A DNA stretch of 63,027 bases from the NCBI GenBank assembly GCA_030158485.1, contig JAOASS010000005.1, positions 1-63,027 on the forward strand, in the 5' to 3' direction. Numbering within the stretch: position 1 is the first letter of the stretch; every line of letters starts with the position of its first letter. A program made the position numbers and the translations under genes. The notes under the pieces were generated by a model. That model saw only the letters and a program-made list of their open reading frames with translations. It searched no databases and was not told the DNA's origin. Shown here in pieces: positions 53,513 through 62,037 of the stretch. This stretch comes from Pseudobdellovibrionaceae bacterium (GTDB lineage Bacteria; Bdellovibrionota; Bdellovibrionia; Bdellovibrionales; Bdellovibrionaceae).

Positions 53513-54025
53513 ATGAAATGTCCTTTTTGTCATAATCAAAATGATCGCGTACTTGATACACGCGTGCAAAAAGACGGATCCATTCGCCGTAGACGTGAGT
53601 GCTTGTCTTGCAAGTCGCGTTTTACGACTGTCGAAACTCTGATTCTCAATTACCCAATGATTATAAAAAAAGATGGCCGTCGAGAACCTTTTTTACGGGA
53701 AAAAGTTTTAAAAGGACTTCAAGCTGCTTGCCAAAAAAGACCTATCAGCCACGATCAACTTGAGTCAGTTGTCGATCGAATTGCTGGTTGGGTTTTAAAT
53801 CGTGGCGAAAATGAACTCCCCGCACGAGTTGTCGGAAAAAAATTAATGGCTGAATTAAAAATTCTTGATGATGTCGCTTATGTTCGTTTTGCTAGCGTTT
53901 ATCGACATTTCAAAGATGTTCAAGAATTTGTTGATTCCTTGGAAGACCGCGAACTTCTTGATTTTGTGGAAAAAGAAAATCCTCAACTGTCACTTCAACC
54001 TTTACCTCCAACAACAGCGAATTAA
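53513..54025 (+). CDS. nrdR: Transcriptional repressor NrdR
   Basis: A 170-residue protein. An N-terminal zinc ribbon has Cys 3, 6, 30 and 33 (MKCPFCHNQND; RECLSCKSRF). An ATP-cone follows (about 48-138; YPMIIKKDGRREPFLREKVL). It senses the dATP/ATP state and represses ribonucleotide reductase genes at NrdR boxes. It starts the nrdR-nusB cluster, with four bases between its stop and the nusB ATG. Longer than E. coli NrdR (149) by a C-terminal tail. Confidence 0.95.
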   Translation: MKCPFCHNQNDRVLDTRVQKDGSIRRRRECLSCKSRFTTVETLILNYPMIIKKDGRREPFLREKVLKGLQAACQKRPISHDQLESVVDRIAGWVLNRGENELPARVVGKKLMAELKILDDVAYVRFASVYRHFKDVQEFVDSLEDRELLDFVEKENPQLSLQPLPPTTAN

Positions 54026-54029
54026 AACT

Positions 54030-54437
54030 ATGCGTAGAAGTTCACGTGAAATTGCATTTCAAATTTTATTTCAATCTGATTTTGCACCGGCTATTGGGGT
54101 CAAAGAAGCTGTTAGAGTGACAAGTGAATCTTCCGGCGAAGTTCACGACGCCGAAACTTTACAATTCGCTCAACAATTAGTTGAAGGCGTTCAGTCTAAA
54201 AAAACTGAAATTGATGCCAAAATTCAAAGTAGTTCTCAGCATTGGAAAATGGACCGAATGGCCAGTGTTGATCGAAATCTTTTAAGACTTGCTGTCTACG
54301 AAATGCTTTTTGCACCACAGCTTTTAAAACCTGCGATTGCAATAAATGAAGCTGTTGAAATGGCGAAGAAATTTGGTTCAACGGAATCTGCATCATTTGT
54401 AAATGGGTTACTCGATCAAGTCGGACGAGGACTTTAA
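54030..54437 (+). CDS. nusB: Transcription antitermination factor NusB
   Basis: The ATG at 54030 gives 135 residues, the usual size. MRRSSREIAFQILFQSDF is the family start, and the C-terminal half contains MASVDRNLLRLAVYEMLF and FGSTESASFVNGLLDQV. NusB with NusE (S10) binds boxA in rRNA leaders. It is four bases after nrdR and four before the next ATG at 54442, a tight operon. Confidence 0.95.
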   Translation: MRRSSREIAFQILFQSDFAPAIGVKEAVRVTSESSGEVHDAETLQFAQQLVEGVQSKKTEIDAKIQSSSQHWKMDRMASVDRNLLRLAVYEMLFAPQLLKPAIAINEAVEMAKKFGSTESASFVNGLLDQVGRGL

Positions 54438-54441
54438 AATT

Positions 54442-54891
54442 ATGGCGATTCTCAGCCTTAATCAGCTAAGTGCACTGAGCCCCGGCGCCGACATGTGGGT
54501 TTGTCCTGACCTTTTAAATTCACGATGGGCGACTCAACTTGATTGGCATTTAAATCACCAAATGAGAAAAGGCTTAGCTCATAAAACTCAAATGCTCGAT
54601 GCAAATGTCAAGGGTCTGCTCTACGAAAATCAAATCAGTTGGAATGATGTCCAAGCGCATTCTGAAAACTTGATGGTTGCTTGTTCGCTTCAATTACCTG
54701 CGCGCTGGGTTCTGGTTCTACCTTGGAATGGTCAGCTGCAAAAGTGGGTTCAAAGCATTTTTCAAAACTGGGAAAACTTAAGTAAACCTCAAGCTCGTAT
54801 TTTTTTGCCACAAAATATTGCAATGGCTGACTTTTCAAGGAATTGGCAAAAAGTATCTGACTATTTAGACCTCACTGTGGTGCTTGATTAA
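54442..54891 (+). CDS. Unknown soluble protein in the nrdR-nusB operon
   Basis: The ATG at 54442 gives 149 residues; an earlier in-frame ATG at 54403 lies inside nusB. No signal peptide. Trp-rich (DMWVCPDLLNSRWATQLDW; VLPWNGQLQKWVQSIFQNWE), otherwise mixed alpha/beta. No domain recognised. Its place between nusB and the pair leading to ppsR suggests a housekeeping-linked role. Expression from the upstream transcript is inferred. Confidence 0.6.
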   Translation: MAILSLNQLSALSPGADMWVCPDLLNSRWATQLDWHLNHQMRKGLAHKTQMLDANVKGLLYENQISWNDVQAHSENLMVACSLQLPARWVLVLPWNGQLQKWVQSIFQNWENLSKPQARIFLPQNIAMADFSRNWQKVSDYLDLTVVLD

Positions 54892-54918
54892 TCAACATTC
54901 AGCAGTCAGAATCAAAGA

Positions 54919-55473
54919 ATGAAAGACATCTTGTTAGAAACTTGGGGAGACCTTTCCCTAAAATTAGAAAATATACTTCAAGAAAATTCAACCTCTGAGT
55001 CCCGAGATTACAGAAGTCGAACTCTTCAGCAAAAATTCGAACTTCAAGTTAACTTTCAGGATTTAGAAAGTATGAGTGTGGGCTTGCCTTCAAATCACAT
55101 AGAAAAAGTAGTGGCGGTTTTTAAACGCCTGAGTCCTTATTTCCAACATGGTTTACTTTTAGAAAATAGAGATCAGGAATTTAGCACAGTCGCATTTTTC
55201 GATGAAGGAAATGTGCAAGTCGCTTCTAGTATTTTTCATGCCTTGAAGCTTAAGCTTCCAACGACTCAGCATTTACAGATATTAACAACTCCAGGCAGCG
55301 TGTTTACTAAAAAGCTGCAATTAAGTTGGGACCCCGCTAATAAGTGTAAAGCTTATTTAGTGAGACCCACTTCGGATTTCGCCTATATCCTTTTTTCTCC
55401 GGTACCAGATCTTTGGATGCAAGATCAAATGGCCTTGCTCGTGAAGGAACTTAAAAATATATTTTTTGAATGA
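54919..55473 (+). CDS. Unknown soluble protein overlapping ppsR
   Basis: A 184-residue protein without signal peptide or Cys-rich motif; one Cys near NKCKAYLVRPTSDFAYILF. Helical N-terminal half and beta-rich C-terminal half. Its stop overlaps the ppsR ATG (ATGA), so the two are translationally coupled. No family recognised. Together with the preceding gene it fills the gap between nusB and ppsR. Confidence 0.6.
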   Translation: MKDILLETWGDLSLKLENILQENSTSESRDYRSRTLQQKFELQVNFQDLESMSVGLPSNHIEKVVAVFKRLSPYFQHGLLLENRDQEFSTVAFFDEGNVQVASSIFHALKLKLPTTQHLQILTTPGSVFTKKLQLSWDPANKCKAYLVRPTSDFAYILFSPVPDLWMQDQMALLVKELKNIFFE

Positions 55474-56312
55474 GTACAAATTCAATTTTCACTCTTTTTA
55501 TTTTATCCGATGGCACTGGCGAAACAGCCGCCACCATGATTCGTGCCGCACTTGTACAATATCAAGAAGCGGATATTCAAATTACTCGCTGTAAAAATGT
55601 GCGAAATGAATCCCAGATCGAAGCTCTAGTTCAAGACTGCTTCGAAAAAAGAGGCATCATCGTCTACACCGTTGCCTCTCCACATATGCGAAAAAGAATT
55701 AACGAGATTGCTTTAAGTAAGGGCGTTTTAAGTTTCGACTTATTGGGACCACTTTTAGGAGTTCTGGATCAGTTTTTTGGAATGACTTCAGGCTCACACG
55801 TCAATGTTTTAAGAACAACTGATGAAACTTACTTCAAGCGCATTGAAGCTATTGAATACACGGTCAAGCATGATGACGGAAAAGTTTTAAATGATTTAGA
55901 CAAAGCTGATATTATTTTAGTCGGGATCAGTCGAACTAGCAAAACACCACTTTCAATTTTCTTAAGTCATAAAGGTTGGAAAGTGGCTAATGTGCCACTA
56001 GTCCCTGGAAGCCCTTTACCTGAAGAGCTTTTTAAAGTGGACCAGCGCCGTATTGTGGGGTTGATTATTGATATGGATTCATTACAAAGAATTCGAAAAA
56101 ATCGCCTTGAAAAATTTGGCCAAGATGCCGGTGGTGAATACGCTTCTATGTCACAGATTTCAAAAGAAATTGAGTATGCCGAACAGCTCTACAAACAAAA
56201 TCGTCGATGGCCAGTTTTCAATGTAACCGAACGAGCATTAGAAGAAACCGCCAGCGAAATTGTTCGAGTCATTGCCTCACGCTTAGGACTGCCGGATTCC
56301 GTTCTGTTTTAG
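55470..56312 (+). CDS. ppsR: PEP synthase regulatory protein (kinase/pyrophosphorylase)
   Basis: A 280-residue DUF299 family protein. The P-loop-like motif is LVGISRTSKTPLSIFL, near residue 150, and the family start FILSDGTGETAATMIRAAL is complete. It phosphorylates (ADP-dependent) and dephosphorylates PEP synthase or a related dikinase. The partner is not in this window. It overlaps the preceding gene by four bases. Confidence 0.92.
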   Translation: MSTNSIFTLFILSDGTGETAATMIRAALVQYQEADIQITRCKNVRNESQIEALVQDCFEKRGIIVYTVASPHMRKRINEIALSKGVLSFDLLGPLLGVLDQFFGMTSGSHVNVLRTTDETYFKRIEAIEYTVKHDDGKVLNDLDKADIILVGISRTSKTPLSIFLSHKGWKVANVPLVPGSPLPEELFKVDQRRIVGLIIDMDSLQRIRKNRLEKFGQDAGGEYASMSQISKEIEYAEQLYKQNRRWPVFNVTERALEETASEIVRVIASRLGLPDSVLF

Positions 56313-56381
56313 AAAATGGATGACTTAGGTTTTCGGGCTGAGCTTTGTTTTGAAAAATCTCTTTGCAAGAAATTTTGGCTG

Positions 56382-57287
56382 CTAAACTTTTTCCTGGTGA
56401 GAAATAATGTCATAAAAATTTTCAGCTAATACTTTTGCATCACCTTGAGCCTTATAATAAAAAATAAGGTCAGATTCATAATGAAATTCTTTAACATGAA
56501 TTCGAACTAAGCGACCTGATCTGACTTGTTTTTTTACAGAGTGGGCTGGCAACCAGCCCCAACCCAGTCCTGATTCAATCACTCTTTTTAAAGTTCCGAC
56601 ATTCGAGCTTTCAAATACAACATCGTATCGAGCATTTTTTTCTTTCATGACTTTCAACAATTTTTCATGAAAAGTTGGATATTCATCACTAAACAAAACA
56701 AGTGGATATTTTTTAATTTGAATCATATCAATTTCATGAGCAGCGTCCACTTGCGCACCACTTCCGACAAGCCACATTTCTTCTTTTAGTAAAAACTTAT
56801 GCTCCACTCCCTCAAGTGAGGAATTAAATTCTTTCTGAACATCAGGCAAAATAAGAATATCCAAAGAGCCTTTTTTAAAAAGTTTAATCAGCTCCTCGCC
56901 TTTTTCGTATTGAACTTTAACTGACAAATCAGGATTAAATTTCAAAAGACGACTCATAATAGGAGACATCAAATGCAGTCCTAAAGAATTAAGAGTTCCA
57001 ATTCGAAGTGTCCCTTGCATGTCAGCTCCCATGGATCTGATTGCAATTTCAGCCAGGCTCACAAGCTGTAAAATTCTTTTTGCATGTTCATACAAGATTT
57101 CACCTTGCGGAGTTGATTTAATCTGGCGAACTCCCCTGACAAGAAGGTCCACACCTAATTCTTGTTCTAGATTTCGAATCTGCTGAGACACTGCTGGCTG
57201 AGTCAAAAATAGCTTATCAGCAGCGGCGGTCATGCTGCCTTCAGAAAGAACTGTGACGAAAGTCGAGAGCTGTTGCAAATTCAACAT
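56382..57287 (-). CDS. LysR-family transcription regulator
   Basis: The ATG at 57287 is preceded by GGAGGAAACGGTC and gives 301 residues. The DNA-binding domain is MLNLQQLSTFVTVLSEGSMT followed by AADKLFLTQPAVSQQIRNLE, and the co-inducer domain spans about 90-295 (MQGTLRIGTLNSLGLHLM). Divergent from the membrane-tethered secreted protein at 57343 across 55 bp, so that gene is its most likely target besides itself. Ligand unknown. Confidence 0.9.
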   Translation of the reverse strand: MLNLQQLSTFVTVLSEGSMTAAADKLFLTQPAVSQQIRNLEQELGVDLLVRGVRQIKSTPQGEILYEHAKRILQLVSLAEIAIRSMGADMQGTLRIGTLNSLGLHLMSPIMSRLLKFNPDLSVKVQYEKGEELIKLFKKGSLDILILPDVQKEFNSSLEGVEHKFLLKEEMWLVGSGAQVDAAHEIDMIQIKKYPLVLFSDEYPTFHEKLLKVMKEKNARYDVVFESSNVGTLKRVIESGLGWGWLPAHSVKKQVRSGRLVRIHVKEFHYESDLIFYYKAQGDAKVLAENFYDIISHQEKV

Positions 57288-57305
57288 GACCGTTTCCTCC
57301 AATGT

Positions 57306-57320
57306 CTTATATGATCATAA
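57306..57320. promoter_or_regulatory. Candidate LysR box
   Basis: Within the 55-bp gap between the LysR gene and its divergent neighbour, TTAT-N6-ATAA (57307-57320, core ATGATC) forms a short dyad of the size used by LysR dimers. It overlaps a possible -10 (ATATGAT). The assignment rests on position and dyad only. Confidence 0.35.
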
Positions 57321-57342
57321 AAGAAACTTATAGGAAATCACC

Positions 57343-58050
57343 ATGAAAATAGTTAATTTATTGGTTCTCTTGTGTGCTCTTTCAGTTCCAACTTTAGTCC
57401 AGGCAAAAGTTTTTAAAAATGCTTACGTTGCTTTCGAAATGCCTGATGATTGGAATTGTACTCTTGAACAAACCGAATGGGTTTGCAGATCTGGCAAATT
57501 ACCTGACATGAAGGAAGCGATCATAATTCTAACCGCTAAAGAAGTCGGCCCCACTGACTCTTTTCAATTTTATGAAAGCCATTTGAACAGCCCCATTTCT
57601 GCAAACAATAAACAAGTCGCAACTCAGTCAAAAATGATCTACAAAGCGAAATACGTTCAAATCAATAATCAACAATGGCTTGATGGACTCCATAATGGGA
57701 GCGAAGTTCCAAATTATTTCACTCGCTATATGGCCACAATAAAAAATAAAATTGCAGTCCTTGTTACTTTTTCTGCCCACGAAAGATTTTACTCAAAATA
57801 CAGCACCATGTTTCACAATGCGATTATGAGCATGAGAGTCATTGCTTCTCATAATATGAGCAACCGCCCTGAATCAGGGCCGCTACGCCCTGGAAGCGAA
57901 ACGATTGGACAAACAATTAATTCAGCGATGCCAGCCGATATGTACAGCAATAAAGAAGAAACTAAAAATGGAAACGGAACTCTTTACCTTGGAATCATCC
58001 TGATTCTAGGAGCCGGTCTGGGTTATTATCTTTATAGCAAAAAGAAGTAG
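57343..58050 (+). CDS. Exported protein with C-terminal membrane anchor
   Basis: A 235-residue protein: signal peptide MKIVNLLVLLCALSVPTLVQ, a domain of about 160 residues with two Cys (DWNCTLEQTEWVCRSG), a linker rich in Asn and Pro, and a final membrane helix (YLGIILILGAGLGYYLY) followed by SKKK. The domain should lie outside the cytoplasm. GG-rich ribosome site (TAGGAAATCACC). LysR-controlled by position. No family recognised. Confidence 0.7.
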   Translation: MKIVNLLVLLCALSVPTLVQAKVFKNAYVAFEMPDDWNCTLEQTEWVCRSGKLPDMKEAIIILTAKEVGPTDSFQFYESHLNSPISANNKQVATQSKMIYKAKYVQINNQQWLDGLHNGSEVPNYFTRYMATIKNKIAVLVTFSAHERFYSKYSTMFHNAIMSMRVIASHNMSNRPESGPLRPGSETIGQTINSAMPADMYSNKEETKNGNGTLYLGIILILGAGLGYYLYSKKK

Positions 58051-58065
58051 AGCTTCTACTTCTTT
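58041..58065. terminator. Hairpin built from two convergent gene ends
   Basis: AAAGAAGTAGA (58041-58051), loop GCT, TCTACTTCTTT (58055-58065): a perfect 11-bp stem. The left arm carries the Lys codons and stop of the plus gene; the right arm carries the stop and Lys codons of the minus gene ending at 58056. It could stop both transcripts. There is no long T run, so efficiency is uncertain. Confidence 0.65.
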
Positions 58066-59621
58066 GGATCTCGTGGTGTCTTTTTAAAAGAATTCAAAAA
58101 ACCTGGCTTGCCTGGAACTTTATTCAAGTGCTTGAGCTCTTGTTTTTCCACATCCATCAAATATTTCTTAGTCGCCTGAGGCAATTCATTCCACATTTTG
58201 AGAGATAGAAAAAGTCCAAAAAAGGCAAACGGCAATAAAAACATCGGCCAATATGACCAGCTTTTTTGCGACAGGTATCCGATAGCCAAAGACTGAATTC
58301 CACTTCCTAAGTAAACACAACCATCCACGATGCCAGAGGCCGTAGCTGTTAGTTTCTTTCCACCAAAGTCAGCAGCAGCCGTACCCGACATAAGCGAGTG
58401 AACCCCGATAACCGCCAAAGTTAAGATCACCGCAGCCCAACCAAACACTGTCGGATGGGTCATAATTGTCTGGGTCATGATAATCAGTAAAATAATCATG
58501 ATAGCGTTATTTATGGCCGCAGGAGGCCCCCTACGAGACTGAAATAAGCGGTCAGAAATGGTTCCTGCCATAAAACCACCAAAAATACCCGTCATACAAA
58601 GAAGAAGTCCCCAGTTCTTAATAAAAAACTCAGACGAAAGATAGAAGGACTCATTGGTGGCTTTTGTTTCATGAGCAAAAACGAGATACCACTGCATGAT
58701 CCCGTTACGCAAAACTCCCGATGAAAAATCAACTAAAGCAATTGTGTACATAATAGGATTTGTAAAAATCTTTTTTAAGATAAAACCAATCGTCATCGGA
58801 AGGTCTTTATCCATGTCATCATCACCTGTTGATGCATCTGCTGTATCAAAATCATCAAAGTTAGCTTCACCAGGTGAGTCTTTAAGCAAAACAACATCGA
58901 TTAAAGCCCAAATAACAAGAAGGCCCGCCGGTATAAAAAACACAAGCCAAGTTGCATTTGTTGTTCCGGTGTCGATCGCAAAAATATGCTGAATAAACTT
59001 TTGCATCGGCCCTAGTTCTACAGTTGGAACTAGCTTAGAAGCTTCGACAATCGCTTGGCCCCAATCAAATGCAAAGTAAACACCAAATGAAATTAAAGTC
59101 CCAAAGATGGCTCCAAAAATTCCACGCTCACGAACGTGAAACCAATAAGCTTTTACTTTGATAATTGAAACAGCACCGTAACTTTGAAAAAACATATTCA
59201 TGGCGAAAAGAACTGAAAATGCGACAACTAAATTTGTTTTTAATCGCCCCATTAAGTAAAGATAAGTCACAAGACCCATAATAGCATTCATCAGAGCAGA
59301 TCCCAGCGTGGCAATCAGCATTCCTTTTTTTCCACCAATTTTATCCACGAGCGGTCCGTTGATCAAAAATGACAATCCGTAAGTGATTGTTCCCGCAGCA
59401 AAGATAATTCCGAACTGTTCTTTGTTCATCATATCGCCCAAAGCATTTTTGGAAACATTCAAATTGTATCGAGCCATGTAAAGAAAGGCGTATGACATTC
59501 CAAGTGGAAACCAGTTGAAAAAACGACGAACCATAAACTTACGAGAATGATTGAGCGGGTTATTGCGGAAGTAAAGTATGATCACACTGACAAGACTTAA
59601 TCCTACAAGTAACAAAGCCAT
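58056..59621 (-). CDS. Organophosphate:phosphate antiporter-like MFS transporter
   Basis: The ATG at 59621, with AAGGAG at close spacing, gives 521 residues. About twelve membrane segments; near the start FNWFPLGMSYAFLYMARYNL has the Tyr/Arg pattern of the GlpT/UhpT (OPA) family. A large polar loop (about 260-280, acidic DDFDTADASTGDDD) lies mid-protein. Family members exchange glycerol-3-phosphate or hexose phosphates for phosphate. Substrate here not determined. In-frame sequence upstream to 59741 is not likely translated. Confidence 0.88.
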   Translation of the reverse strand: MALLLVGLSLVSVIILYFRNNPLNHSRKFMVRRFFNWFPLGMSYAFLYMARYNLNVSKNALGDMMNKEQFGIIFAAGTITYGLSFLINGPLVDKIGGKKGMLIATLGSALMNAIMGLVTYLYLMGRLKTNLVVAFSVLFAMNMFFQSYGAVSIIKVKAYWFHVRERGIFGAIFGTLISFGVYFAFDWGQAIVEASKLVPTVELGPMQKFIQHIFAIDTGTTNATWLVFFIPAGLLVIWALIDVVLLKDSPGEANFDDFDTADASTGDDDMDKDLPMTIGFILKKIFTNPIMYTIALVDFSSGVLRNGIMQWYLVFAHETKATNESFYLSSEFFIKNWGLLLCMTGIFGGFMAGTISDRLFQSRRGPPAAINNAIMIILLIIMTQTIMTHPTVFGWAAVILTLAVIGVHSLMSGTAAADFGGKKLTATASGIVDGCVYLGSGIQSLAIGYLSQKSWSYWPMFLLPFAFFGLFLSLKMWNELPQATKKYLMDVEKQELKHLNKVPGKPGFLNSFKKTPRDPKK

Positions 59622-59719
59622 AGATTCTCCTTCAAGTTTCGATCGAGCTTGGCGACCGGGATTAAACGAATAAAGTCTTATCACTTCATATCGGACCCGA
59701 TGAGCCTCAAAGGAGATAT

Positions 59720-59917
59720 TTGAAAAGGACAATTTTGGCAAGGTTTGAAAGCACCAATTCTTGTCAGAATCAGGTCAAGCCGTTTGGTTTGAAGAAACTT
59801 CTGACCAATTCTTGGGCTTTTTACTTGGAAGAAATCTCACGCAAATATGCAACGCGCCAAAAGCCAGAGCCAAACTCAGCTCAGGCTATTTGGCCTTTAA
59901 ATCCAGTCTATTATTAA
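59720..59917 (+). CDS. Possible small protein (65 residues)
   Basis: A frame from TTG at 59720, with AAAGGAG at 59709-59715 only four bases away, encodes 65 basic residues (MKRTILARFESTNSCQNQVK). It has no recognised domain. The stop overlaps the convergent gene by four bases. It occupies most of the 292-bp gap between 59622 and 59913; no other gene is seen there. May be real or chance. Confidence 0.3.
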   Translation: MKRTILARFESTNSCQNQVKPFGLKKLLTNSWAFYLEEISRKYATRQKPEPNSAQAIWPLNPVYY

Positions 59918-60306
59918 TGAAGAAGCTCAAAAGCAAAAGTTCTATTTAAGTCTTTCAACTTTAAAACAATGACTTGCTTAGGATGACGATTGCCAATCAT
60001 TCGACCAATTTTAATTTGAGCGTTTTCGTTAACCCAAATTGCTTCAGTATCATTTTTTAAATCAGATCCAAAGTAAACAGCGGACCCCTGTGCAATCAAT
60101 TGTTTTTGTGAACCTGTCACTTTTGTGAGCTTATAATCTCGTTCTTCAAGTAGTAGATTTTCTTTATCCACAAATAAAACGTATTTTTCTTCTTTGTTCC
60201 GAACATCAATGCCTTGAATTTCAATTGAGGCCTCCGGAATTAAAGCGGCAGAACAAATTGTACCTGCTGCCATTACTGCTGCAAAAATGAAATAGAATTT
60301 ATTCAT
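59914..60306 (-). CDS. Small exported protein of unknown function
   Basis: A 130-residue protein with signal peptide MNKFYFIFAAVMAAGTICSA. The mature domain is beta-rich (YVLFVDKENLLLEERDYKL; SAVYFGSDLKND; KQVIVLKLKDLNRTFAFELL). No Cys beyond the signal. An AGGAAG sequence lies before the ATG. No family recognised. It may be cotranscribed with the short frame upstream. Confidence 0.65.
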   Translation of the reverse strand: MNKFYFIFAAVMAAGTICSAALIPEASIEIQGIDVRNKEEKYVLFVDKENLLLEERDYKLTKVTGSQKQLIAQGSAVYFGSDLKNDTEAIWVNENAQIKIGRMIGNRHPKQVIVLKLKDLNRTFAFELLH

Positions 60307-60487
60307 AACTTCCTCTTCCCAAAATGGGACATATTTGTAGTTTTGTGTTTCCTTTTAGTAAATTTAAGTTTTGATCCAAGTAGAATTTACGACACCCATG
60401 CCCCTGAACGTCACCACCAACTCCATCTAATTGGAGCTCCTGTGAAATATTCGTTAAATCAAATGTCTGAGTGTTTTGAGAGTTCAT
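60299..60487 (-). CDS. Possible small protein (62 residues)
   Basis: An ATG-started frame of 62 residues (MNSQNTQTFDLTNISQELQL) with two Cys overlaps the next start by eight bases. No clear ribosome site and no domain. If real it would be translated together with the exported protein that follows. The overlap favours coupling; the composition does not decide. Confidence 0.3.
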   Translation of the reverse strand: MNSQNTQTFDLTNISQELQLDGVGGDVQGHGCRKFYLDQNLNLLKGNTKLQICPILGRGSYE

Positions 60488-60527
60488 ACAGTTAGTAATT
60501 GCAATTGTAAAACCAGTCTCAATACGA

Positions 60528-60597
60528 CAACAACAACAACAACACGGGTCTTAATTTGAGATCTGTCTCATTTTGATGACGTCATTATTAAAGACCC
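60528..60597. repeat. Short CAA repeat plus nested palindromes
   Basis: 60528-60543 is a run of CAA triplets. Nested dyads follow: GGGTCTTAAT (60546-60555) with ATTAAAGACCC (60586-60596), TGAGA/TCTCA around 60557-60570, and ATGACGTCAT (60576-60585). The outer stem includes the stop of the minus gene ending at 60588. It may be that gene's terminator. The 281-bp gap 60307-60587 holds nothing else beyond the short frame noted. Confidence 0.55.
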
Positions 60598-61355
60598 AAA
60601 ATCCAACCTTCTGAAATATCATCAGGTAAGTGGTTCAACTTGTTTGAGCTCATAAAATGATGAGCACTCCAAGCTAAAACAAAAGAGTCTAGTGCGTCTT
60701 GATCTGTTAAAACTTTTTGTTGAAGTAATTGCTTTTGCCAATTGGGTTTGAGCTTATCAAAAAGCATTTCGGGATTTCGGCTTTTCAGATTAAAAATACT
60801 TTTCCAATAATGGCTTGGATAACCTTCTGCAATTAAAACTTTATCTTTTTCTAATTTTTGATATGGCCAAATATGGTACCAGCTAGGGTCCGCGCTTAAG
60901 TCTTTCCAAATTCTAAAAGTTCCACAACTGATGTTTTTCTGAAAGGGATGCAAATTAAATAAACTATTCGCAGAAGCTAGCACTTCGACTCGTCGCTTAG
61001 GTTGCTCTTTTAAATTCGAAATAAATTGACTGAAGAAATGATGAGCTGTTTGCATCCCAAATGGCTTCTGATTAAATTCAAATTCTGAAGTCATTTGAAT
61101 AAGATTCTGAATTGATTTCTTTTTAACATTTGCTTTCTGAGGCAACCCCAAGACAGAGTCCACAAGAATAAAAACTTCAGACCGACAAATCTTGAAGTCT
61201 AATAAAATAGCTAAATGTTTCCAATCTAAATGGGGGATTTTTTTAAATTGAACTGTTTGCTTTTTGAGATCATAAATGCAAATTTTAAGAGGCTTTAAAA
61301 TACCCTTCGAATTCACAGCCCCAGTCTGATCTATTCCAATATAAAATCTGATCAA
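60588..61355 (-). CDS. DUF429-type RNase H-fold protein
   Basis: From TTG at 61355, preceded by AAAGG, it has 255 residues; the frame is open back to a TTG at 61382. An N-terminal FYIGIDQTGAVN strand has the acidic residue of RNase H-like folds. FILVDSVLGLPQ, the conserved VLIAEGYPSHYWKSIF and the C-terminal DALDSFVLAWSA with EGWILG match DUF429 predicted nucleases. Role unknown. Followed by nested palindromes at its 3' end. Confidence 0.65.
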   Translation of the reverse strand: MIRFYIGIDQTGAVNSKGILKPLKICIYDLKKQTVQFKKIPHLDWKHLAILLDFKICRSEVFILVDSVLGLPQKANVKKKSIQNLIQMTSEFEFNQKPFGMQTAHHFFSQFISNLKEQPKRRVEVLASANSLFNLHPFQKNISCGTFRIWKDLSADPSWYHIWPYQKLEKDKVLIAEGYPSHYWKSIFNLKSRNPEMLFDKLKPNWQKQLLQQKVLTDQDALDSFVLAWSAHHFMSSNKLNHLPDDISEGWILGL

Positions 61356-61414
61356 AACAAAGACCTTTCGCAATTCTCTCAATTGATTTTAACTAAAGCT
61401 TGAGTCGAATCTAT

Positions 61415-61909
61415 TCATTCTGTTTTTTTACGAGGAATGAATCGACTTCCCGATCCCGCTACACCAAGTGCCAGTTTTTTCTTTTTTGGAGCCAGTAACT
61501 TCACTGCAACAGATTTATTTTCAATGATGTCATCTTCTTGATCTGCTTCTTCATCAAAGTCATCATCGTTTTCATAATCTTCTTCTTCATCATTATTTGA
61601 ATCTTGATAAGCTTGAGCTTTTTTAGAAATCAATGGTGGCTGTACTTTTCGTTCTTCCCGAAGCTTTGCTTTTGCAAAAGTTTGAATATCTTCGTAGCGA
61701 ATTAAATTCACTTTGTTCACATTATAAACTTTAACACCATCAGGAGTCAGGCTTTTAATAAGTCCCGTAAAACCAAAGTGGACAACTGAAGGGCCTGTGA
61801 TTCGAAACTTTGTGTCGAAACCTTTTGCCTTTAGAGCCTGATTAATAGCTTTTAAATCGGAAGTCCCAAGCTCATGGGCTAATACTTTTAAAATCTCTGA
61901 TTGTTTCAT
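61415..61909 (-). CDS. Protein with acidic low-complexity linker and basic tail
   Basis: A 164-residue soluble protein. An N-terminal helical part (MKQSEILKVLAHELGTSDLK) and a small beta part (about 35-80) are followed by an almost continuous Asp/Glu tract (about 105-130: DEEEDYENDDDFDEEADQED) and a Lys/Arg-rich end (PKKKKLALG, FIPRKKTE). Such charge segregation suggests binding to nucleic acid or ribosomal partners; no family recognised. It precedes the DUF429 gene by about 30-60 bp. Confidence 0.6.
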   Translation of the reverse strand: MKQSEILKVLAHELGTSDLKAINQALKAKGFDTKFRITGPSVVHFGFTGLIKSLTPDGVKVYNVNKVNLIRYEDIQTFAKAKLREERKVQPPLISKKAQAYQDSNNDEEEDYENDDDFDEEADQEDDIIENKSVAVKLLAPKKKKLALGVAGSGSRFIPRKKTE

Positions 61910-62037
61910 TTTAAACCTTATTTGAGGAAATTTGATAGTTAAAACAATGTGGTACCAGGTTGCTGAGATGCCTTCAATGAAAACCTCTTATGAATAAAAG
62001 TTCATAAATAAACAATTCATACCTAATAGACAAACTG

